A stretch of DNA of 11,678 nucleotides, taken from contig JAKBCQ010000023.1 of the NCBI GenBank assembly GCA_021807585.1, positions 1-11,678 of the forward strand. The letters are read 5' to 3'. The translations under genes and the position numbers were made by a program. Positions 7,395 through 11,678 of the stretch are shown piece by piece (the first letter of the stretch is position 1; every line of letters starts with the position of its first letter). Origin of the DNA: Planctomycetota bacterium (GTDB lineage Bacteria > Planctomycetota > Planctomycetia > Isosphaerales > Isosphaeraceae). The notes below the pieces were generated by a model, which worked only from the letters and a program-made list of their open reading frames with translations, was not told the DNA's origin and did not search any database.

Positions 7395-7423
7395 ATTTAA
7401 CCCGATTCGACGAACACTGTCAA
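7395..7423 (-). promoter_or_regulatory. Sigma70-type promoter for the leftward acylation cluster
   Basis: On the minus strand TTGACA (7418-7423) matches the -35 consensus exactly, followed by a 17-base spacer and TTAAAT (7395-7400), four of six to TATAAT. Transcription would start near 7388 and run into the MBOAT gene. It is the best promoter match found upstream of the cluster and no gene lies between. It is consensus matching only. Confidence 0.55.
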
Positions 7424-7445
7424 CCCGATCGATCGAGCCTCGATT

Positions 7446-7489
7446 GGGGGGATTGGGGAAGATTCGGGCGATCTGAGTGGGATTGGGAT
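7446..7489 (+). repeat. G-run array with GATTGGG repeats, possible G-quadruplex
   Basis: G-tracts at 7446-7451, 7455-7458, 7466-7468, 7479-7481 and 7485-7487 are separated by ATT or by loops of 7 and 10 bases. It lies between the two divergent promoters and is not inside any supported gene. Confidence 0.4.
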
Positions 7490-7585
7490 TGGCCCGACCG
7501 ACGCGATTCGAGCGGATCGAGACCGATCGATCGATGCGATCGCGCGTGATCGCGAACCGAGTCGGGGCTTTTTTTGTCCATGATC

Positions 7586-7614
7586 TTGTCTTTGAGGTCG
7601 CCTCACATTATGAT
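7586..7614 (+). promoter_or_regulatory. Promoter of the tRNA-Arg gene
   Basis: TTGTCT (7586-7591, four of six), a 17-base spacer and TATGAT (7609-7614, five of six) precede the tRNA by 36 bases. A run of seven T at 7569-7575 lies about 11 bases before the -35 box, where an UP element would sit on a strong stable-RNA promoter. Transcription is predicted to start near 7621. Confidence 0.55.
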
Positions 7615-7650
7615 CTTGAATTCTTCGACCCACCGGGTTGGGGCACGCGA

Positions 7651-7724
<74 letters not shown>

Positions 7725-7745
7725 CTTTCGCAGCGCCGCGTCGCC

Positions 7746-7763
7746 GCGCAAGCGGGCTTGTGC
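7746..7763 (+). other. Small hairpin between tRNA-Arg and rpsR
   Basis: GCGCAAG (7746-7752) pairs with CTTGTGC (7757-7763), a 7-bp stem with one G-U pair and loop CGGG. A clear T-run does not follow directly; TTTTATT comes about 20 bases later. It could be a 3' processing or weak termination signal after the tRNA, or a leader structure for rpsR. Confidence 0.3.
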
Positions 7764-7865
7764 ACGGGTTTGCGATCGCTCGTTTTATTACCATGGAATT
7801 CGCCGCACCCGATTCGATTGGGTTCGATTTGGGTTGTTACGACGGGTTGAGAGGGTTTTTGATTC

Positions 7866-8108
7866 ATGCCCCGCAAGCGATTCGGCCGCAATCGAAAGAA
7901 CAGGTGTCGGTTTTGCACCCGCGACGGATGTCCGCGGCCGGCTTACGTCGATTATAAAGACGTCGGGCTCCTCAAGAAGCTCTGCACCAATCAAAGCAAG
8001 ATGTTTTCACGCAAGCGAAGCGGCAATTGCGCCGCGTTCCAGCGGGCTTCGAGCGCCGCGATCAAACGAGCGCGGTCGATGGCGCTGCTTCCTTACGTCG
8101 GCGAATGA
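7866..8108 (+). CDS. rpsR: 30S ribosomal protein bS18
   Basis: An 80-residue protein with the bS18 signature: VDYKDVGLLKKLCTNQSKM (28-46), then SRKRSGNCAAFQR (48-60) and the C-terminal AIKRARSMALLPYV (65-78). Length and full-length similarity are normal for the family. It binds 16S rRNA beside bS6 on the small-subunit platform. Cysteines 14, 17 and 22 (CRFC then C), with 40 and 55, suggest a zinc-binding version. GAGAGGG at 7849-7855 lies ten bases before the ATG. The usual neighbours rpsF, ssb and rplI are not beside it: tRNA-Arg is upstream and an unrelated gene converges downstream. Confidence 0.96.
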   Translation: MPRKRFGRNRKNRCRFCTRDGCPRPAYVDYKDVGLLKKLCTNQSKMFSRKRSGNCAAFQRASSAAIKRARSMALLPYVGE

Positions 8109-8169
8109 TTTCGACACGCTTCCGATGTCGATCGAAACCGATTTGCGGGCGCCCTTGCCGATACGAAGA

Positions 8170-8216
8170 CGAGCCGCGCCGGTCCCGCTTTGGATCACCC
8201 GAGCGGCTCGACTTTT
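8170..8216 (+). terminator. Probable terminator after rpsR
   Basis: CGAGCCGC (8170-8177) and GCGGCTCG (8203-8210) form a perfect 8-bp stem around a 25-base loop that may pair further inside (GGT/ACC), followed by ACTTTT. It lies 61 bases after the rpsR stop, between two convergent genes. Read from the other strand the stem is followed by TCTTCGT, so it might also stop the metallopeptidase transcript, though less well. Confidence 0.5.
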
Positions 8217-8237
8217 GCTCTCGATCCAATCCCGCGT

Positions 8238-9866
8238 TTATTGGTTGCGAGGTCTGGGGGCGAAACGCTTCAAATCCTTGACGAATTGCGCTTCGAGTTC
8301 GTCGTACGGAACCCCCAGACGACCGGTGAGCGATCGGCTCGCCTGTCCCGTCAAGCGACCCTTATACGCGTCTTCCACATAATCGAGGAACGCGTCGCGG
8401 TAACGCTCGCCGTCGTAACGCATCAAAAAGACCGTGAGCGCCATTGCTTGAACATATTTTAAGTATTCATCTGCGTTCGGTTCCGGCTGGACGAACCGCG
8501 CCGCGCCGATCTTGACGAATCGCTCGAGCGGGACGATCTCGCCTCGAATCGCGATCCGTTCGAGCGCCGTCGCGATCCGAGGACCCGACATTCCCCCCAG
8601 TTCGATCGAGTCGTCCCCAAGAACGTCGACCGTCTCGAAATAAGTCCCGAGCCCCTCGAACACCCAAAAATCGCCGGGGTTCCGCTGGAAATTCCCCTTC
8701 CCCGCGAGCTCGAACAAAAGCTGATGCGAAGTTTCATGATAAAGCGTTGCTGTGTTGGATATCGCTCCATTTTCATTCTTATAAAAAAAGCAGATCTTTG
8801 ATCCCGGAATGTATATACCCAGGCTGCGGGGATCGGCCTGGAGGTCGTGCGTCCTCAGGTAATCGATGTATTGATCTTTCGTCGCGAAGTAAAAGATTTT
8901 GTGCGCGGCCGTGTCGGTCGTCGGTTTGAGCTTGGGATCGGCGAATCGCCGCGCAATCGAGAACTTCGCCGGGCCGATCACGTCCGCCATGACGGTGATG
9001 AAAACATCGCGGAACGCCTCGAGCCTCCTGCCGAAAACGATCACCTCCGAGAGAGGCAAATTGCTTTGGATCACGAAATGTTCGGTCGTGATCTTCCAGC
9101 CGTTCTCCCACTCCGACCGCGCCGCATCGGCCTCGGCGGCGGGAACCCAGCGGATCGGCGCGCCTCGGACGATCGGAGCGGGGAGTTCACCCGCATCGAG
9201 CCGCTCGATCCAGGTTCGATCGACCCAGCCGAACTTGGGATGTAACGTCTTGCCGTTCTTAATCATCTGGATCGCGTACGGAGTGGCCCAGCCCCCCTCA
9301 TAGGAAACGAACCCGAGGATTCTCCGCGCCTCGGCGTGATTCGGATCGCGCTCGATCACCTCGTGCAACCACAACGACGCGAGCGACAAGCGACCGCCCA
9401 TCTTGAAGGCTTGCTTGGCAAGATCGAACAGCTCGGACGCGGCTTCGCGGCGAATTGTGGTCCATTCCTTGATCGGATCAAGATCGACTCCGGCCGATCG
9501 ATCATCGGAGTTGGATTTGGCCGATGCGTCTTCGCCGGCTCGCCCGGGAACAATCGCGAGTGCCGCGGCGGGCGCCTTCGCGTTTTGTTTTCCGGGGGCG
9601 ATCTCGACAAGCGGGACGATCCTCGTCGCCCCCAGCGGCGTGACGAGCGGCCGAATCGCGTCCCGAACGGCTTTCGCCTCCCGCGTTTCGCCCGCTTTTT
9701 CGAGCGATTCGGCGAGCGATTCCAGACGTTGGTTTTCTTTGGTTCGAGCCCCGGCGTGAGCCGCGCGAAGCTCGCCCGCTCGTCGCGCCAGGGCGTCGGG
9801 CGCGGGAACCGCTCCGATCAACCAAATCGCCAGGAAAGCCGGTGATAATTGGAGATATTGATTCAT
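8238..9866 (-). CDS. Secreted zinc-metallopeptidase-like protein (HExxH, DUF1570-like)
   Basis: A 542-residue protein with a hydrophobic N-terminal signal segment (about 7-21, possible cleavage near residues 21-27), so probably exported. Residues about 30-75 are Ala-, Glu- and Arg-rich helix, and about 95-135 is a low-complexity linker. Residues 141-190 look TPR-like (ASLWLHEVIERDPNHAEARRI). The catalytic region has HETSH (377-381), an HExxH zinc motif, and WVFEGLGTYFE (401-411), where Glu404 is a good third ligand 23 residues later, as in gluzincin peptidases. This arrangement recalls the DUF1570 group of planctomycetes, whose substrate is unknown to me. No ribosome site precedes the ATG. 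It is divergent from the duplicated-domain gene and convergent with rpsR. The zinc site is well supported; the peptidase role is inferred. Confidence 0.8.
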   Translation of the reverse strand: MNQYLQLSPAFLAIWLIGAVPAPDALARRAGELRAAHAGARTKENQRLESLAESLEKAGETREAKAVRDAIRPLVTPLGATRIVPLVEIAPGKQNAKAPAAALAIVPGRAGEDASAKSNSDDRSAGVDLDPIKEWTTIRREAASELFDLAKQAFKMGGRLSLASLWLHEVIERDPNHAEARRILGFVSYEGGWATPYAIQMIKNGKTLHPKFGWVDRTWIERLDAGELPAPIVRGAPIRWVPAAEADAARSEWENGWKITTEHFVIQSNLPLSEVIVFGRRLEAFRDVFITVMADVIGPAKFSIARRFADPKLKPTTDTAAHKIFYFATKDQYIDYLRTHDLQADPRSLGIYIPGSKICFFYKNENGAISNTATLYHETSHQLLFELAGKGNFQRNPGDFWVFEGLGTYFETVDVLGDDSIELGGMSGPRIATALERIAIRGEIVPLERFVKIGAARFVQPEPNADEYLKYVQAMALTVFLMRYDGERYRDAFLDYVEDAYKGRLTGQASRSLTGRLGVPYDELEAQFVKDLKRFAPRPRNQ

Positions 9867-10168
9867 TGTTGTTCAGTTACGTATGTGTTAAGTCGACGGC
9901 TCGACGAAAGCGAATTCCCCGGCGTGAAACCGCTTCGGGAAGATCGAGTCGATGCGAATCGTTCACGAAGGTATCGTCCGGCGTTCGTCGTCACGTCTCA
10001 ACGAAATCGCAATCCGTCTTTACGAGTTTCGCCGATCGGCGCAAGATACGCTTCAATTATAACGCCGTCGAGGTCGGAACGCCGCTTACACGGCTCGCGA
10101 AAGCTTCCGGCGATCGCCGGCGCGGAGCCATCTGACGATCGTCGAGCAGTCGAAAGGGAGTGTGGAAC
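9867..10168. promoter_or_regulatory. Divergent intergenic region with two CGATCG-centred palindromes
   Basis: This must hold the promoters of both flanking genes, but no full -35/-10 pair stands out on either strand. TATAAC (10058-10063, plus strand) is a possible -10 for the rightward gene. CGCCGATCGGCG (10030-10041) and CCGGCGATCGCCGG (10107-10120) are perfect palindromes of 12 and 14 bp, one on each side of it, and could be operators. CGATCG is frequent throughout this DNA, so chance is possible. No gene is seen. Confidence 0.35.
10153..10160 (+). promoter_or_regulatory. Shine-Dalgarno site AAAGGGAG that decides a GTG start
   Basis: AAAGGGAG lies eight bases before the GTG at 10169. The other in-frame GTG, at 10160, overlaps the site itself and is therefore unlikely to be the start. 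Confidence 0.65.
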
Positions 10169-11149
10169 GTGCGAAATCGGACCGGAAAGACCGCGATTAT
10201 CGCGGCGCTTGCGATCGGAATCGCCGTCGGTTGGGAACTCTCGGGACGAACGCCCGCGTTTTCGTCGTCGCAATCGTCGGCGGTCGTCGGCGAATCGAAA
10301 ATCATCGCCGGATCGATCGCGATTCAACCCAATCCTTCGCTCAAAACCAACGATTATCAAGACGCCGTTTATTATCTTGATTATCGCGCGGGACGATTGA
10401 TCGTCACCATCCCGCCAAGTTTACAATCGACCCAGCCGCGTCGATCGATGCTCGATCGTCTGTCTTTGAATAAACAAGAACATAGCAATGGAGGTAGAGA
10501 TCCAAGTTTTCTGGATACCCGCGTCGAACGCGATCTTGTCAAGGATTTTCAGATCGCTCCCGGTACGTCGGCGAATTTTTTGATGGCGACAGGGCAGGCG
10601 GGGGATGTTTGGTCGCGACTGTATGTCGTCGAGACCGTGAGTCGTAAGGTCGCAACGTATCGCGCCGAGGTTCGCAAGGTGGCGAACGCACCGCACCCTC
10701 GTTTCGATCTCCTCGATATCCGCGGTTTCGGCGACGACCGAACGCCTCCGCTTGGAAAGACTTCGGTCACGACGGGACCGATCGCGATGATGCTCAATCA
10801 CGTGCTCGACGCCGCGGTCAATCAAGACGCGGTGTACATTCTTGACGAGACGAACGGCCGGCTTTGGGTGTCGGCGCCGGCGATGATCCAGGGGGGAGGG
10901 GGGCCCAACAAAACGATCGAAAACTTTGTCGAGCACGATTTTCGGAAGGATTTCAAGCTGACGGCGAACGCCCCCGCGCGGTTCGTCATGACGATCGGCC
11001 GAGTCGGTATGGTAAACGCTCCGATCTACGTTTACGAGGAAAATAGCCGTCACGTCGGGGTCTATCGCATCAGTCCCAGCATGAAAGGTATGCAAGTTCG
11101 ACTTTGGGTTCAAATGATGGAATCCAAATCGCTCGCCCCCGAAACATAA
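10169..11149 (+). CDS. Anchored or secreted orphan protein with two copies of one domain
   Basis: A 326-residue protein of no family I recognise. A basic start and a hydrophobic stretch (about 8-22) form a signal or membrane anchor, followed by a Ser-rich linker. The rest contains the same unit twice. QDAVYYLDYRAGRLIVT (64-80) matches QDAVYILDETNGRLWVS (219-235), and a second block (119-165, beginning VERDLVKDF and ending KVATYR) matches 254-300 (beginning VEHDFRKDF and ending HVGVYR). The first unit has an extra stretch of about 20 residues (about 88-112). Patterned beta strands such as RLYVVE and PIYVYE suggest a beta-rich, propeller- or sandwich-like fold. GTG at 10169 is chosen for its ribosome site. 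It is divergent from the metallopeptidase gene and may share regulation with it. Confidence 0.75.
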   Translation: MRNRTGKTAIIAALAIGIAVGWELSGRTPAFSSSQSSAVVGESKIIAGSIAIQPNPSLKTNDYQDAVYYLDYRAGRLIVTIPPSLQSTQPRRSMLDRLSLNKQEHSNGGRDPSFLDTRVERDLVKDFQIAPGTSANFLMATGQAGDVWSRLYVVETVSRKVATYRAEVRKVANAPHPRFDLLDIRGFGDDRTPPLGKTSVTTGPIAMMLNHVLDAAVNQDAVYILDETNGRLWVSAPAMIQGGGGPNKTIENFVEHDFRKDFKLTANAPARFVMTIGRVGMVNAPIYVYEENSRHVGVYRISPSMKGMQVRLWVQMMESKSLAPET

Positions 11150-11198
11150 TGATAGCAAATCATGTTCGGCCAGGGATTGATAAGTCTCCGCCGTCGCG
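11150..11198. other. Short convergent gap without a visible terminator
   Basis: Forty-nine bases separate the stops of the duplicated-domain gene and the PKD gene. No hairpin with a T-run is seen on either strand. Confidence 0.4.
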
Positions 11199-11678
11199 TT
11201 ATTCGACGATCACTTGCAGCCGCGCCGTCGCGGTTGCGCCGCGACGATCGGTTCGCTCGACCTTGACGAGATAGCGACCGGGCTTTTGATAACGATGCTT
11301 CGTCATCGCGTAGCCGTTCTGCGCAAGAGGTTCAACGTTTCCGTCCGATCGCACCGTGACGCTCGGCGAACCGTCGCCGAAATCCCACGACTCATTTCCG
11401 TCCGTTGTTCGAAACGTTCTCACTTGAAATGTAATTTCATCATTGGGTTTGATGCCGAACGTGGGATTGTACGCGGCGTGGATCGTCGGCGGAAGGAGAT
11501 CGGGTTTCGCGCGATCAAGAACCTGCACGATCGCGAAATCGTAGTCGAATCGGCCGTCGCGGTCGAACGTTTTCACGATTTCGCTGTACGATCCAGGACT
11601 GTTGTAAGTCTTTTCGGCCCGTGAACCCGTCGCGGTCGATCCGTCGCAAAACGTCCATTCAATGCGTTCGATCCGTCC
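11199..11678 (-). CDS. C-terminal part of a PKD-repeat extracellular protein (partial, 159 residues)
   Basis: The frame is open from the right edge to TAA at 11199-11201, so the gene starts outside the window. It holds two PKD domains, which are immunoglobulin-like beta sandwiches typical of surface and secreted proteins. The first has EWTFCDGS near residues 7-14 and TYNSPGSYSEIVKTFD near 24-39. The second has ESWDFGDGSP near 94-103, the classic PKD signature, and KHRYQKPGRYLVKVERTD near 125-142. In the first copy a Cys replaces the usual Gly of the FGDG core. The protein ends right after the second domain, with no sorting signal visible. PKD domains mediate binding or spacing; the enzymatic part, if any, lies upstream and is not seen. 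Confidence 0.85.
   Translation of the reverse strand, partial: GRIERIEWTFCDGSTATGSRAEKTYNSPGSYSEIVKTFDRDGRFDYDFAIVQVLDRAKPDLLPPTIHAAYNPTFGIKPNDEITFQVRTFRTTDGNESWDFGDGSPSVTVRSDGNVEPLAQNGYAMTKHRYQKPGRYLVKVERTDRRGATATARLQVIVE

Noticed and set aside
7492..7575. Intrinsic terminator ending in seven T before the tRNA gene
   Set aside because: The only stem reaching the T-run is long-range and bulged, and no transcript is known to arrive there; an UP-element role for the tRNA promoter fits better.

Overview
The window looks like chromosomal DNA from a planctomycete, most likely of the Isosphaera/Singulisphaera type. This is an inference from three things: the high-GC, GATCG-rich sequence, a secreted HExxH protein resembling the planctomycete DUF1570 group, and PKD-domain and orphan secreted proteins beside housekeeping genes. 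No mobile element, integrase, CRISPR array or rRNA was seen.

Left part (183-6996, all on the minus strand): a five-gene cluster read right to left. The order is a membrane-bound O-acyltransferase (MBOAT), two tandem SGNH/GDSL-hydrolase-like paralogues joined by an ATGA stop/start overlap, a stand-alone adenylation enzyme with all core motifs, and an LpxL-like acyltransferase. A sigma70-type promoter (TTGACA-N17-TTAAAT, 7395-7423) lies upstream and would give a leader of about 390 nt. The enzyme set resembles the Dlt system (DltA ligase, DltB MBOAT, DltD SGNH-like protein), but the DltC carrier is absent and an acyltransferase is added. The likely job is to activate an amino or acyl acid and transfer it onto an envelope lipid or extracellular glycan. 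The substrate is unknown. The C-terminus of an unidentified plus-strand gene enters from the left and converges on this cluster.

Middle part (6997-8237): a long intergenic region with two divergent promoters, a G-rich stretch between them, a tRNA-Arg(ACG) gene and rpsR (ribosomal protein bS18). A hairpin followed by a short T-run lies after rpsR.

Right part (8238-11678): a secreted metallopeptidase-like protein (minus) and, divergent from it across a 302-nt intergenic region, an anchored or secreted orphan protein built of two copies of the same domain (plus). The C-terminal 159 residues of a PKD-repeat protein (minus) run off the right edge. These look like independent surface or secreted proteins, with no visible functional link to the acylation cluster.
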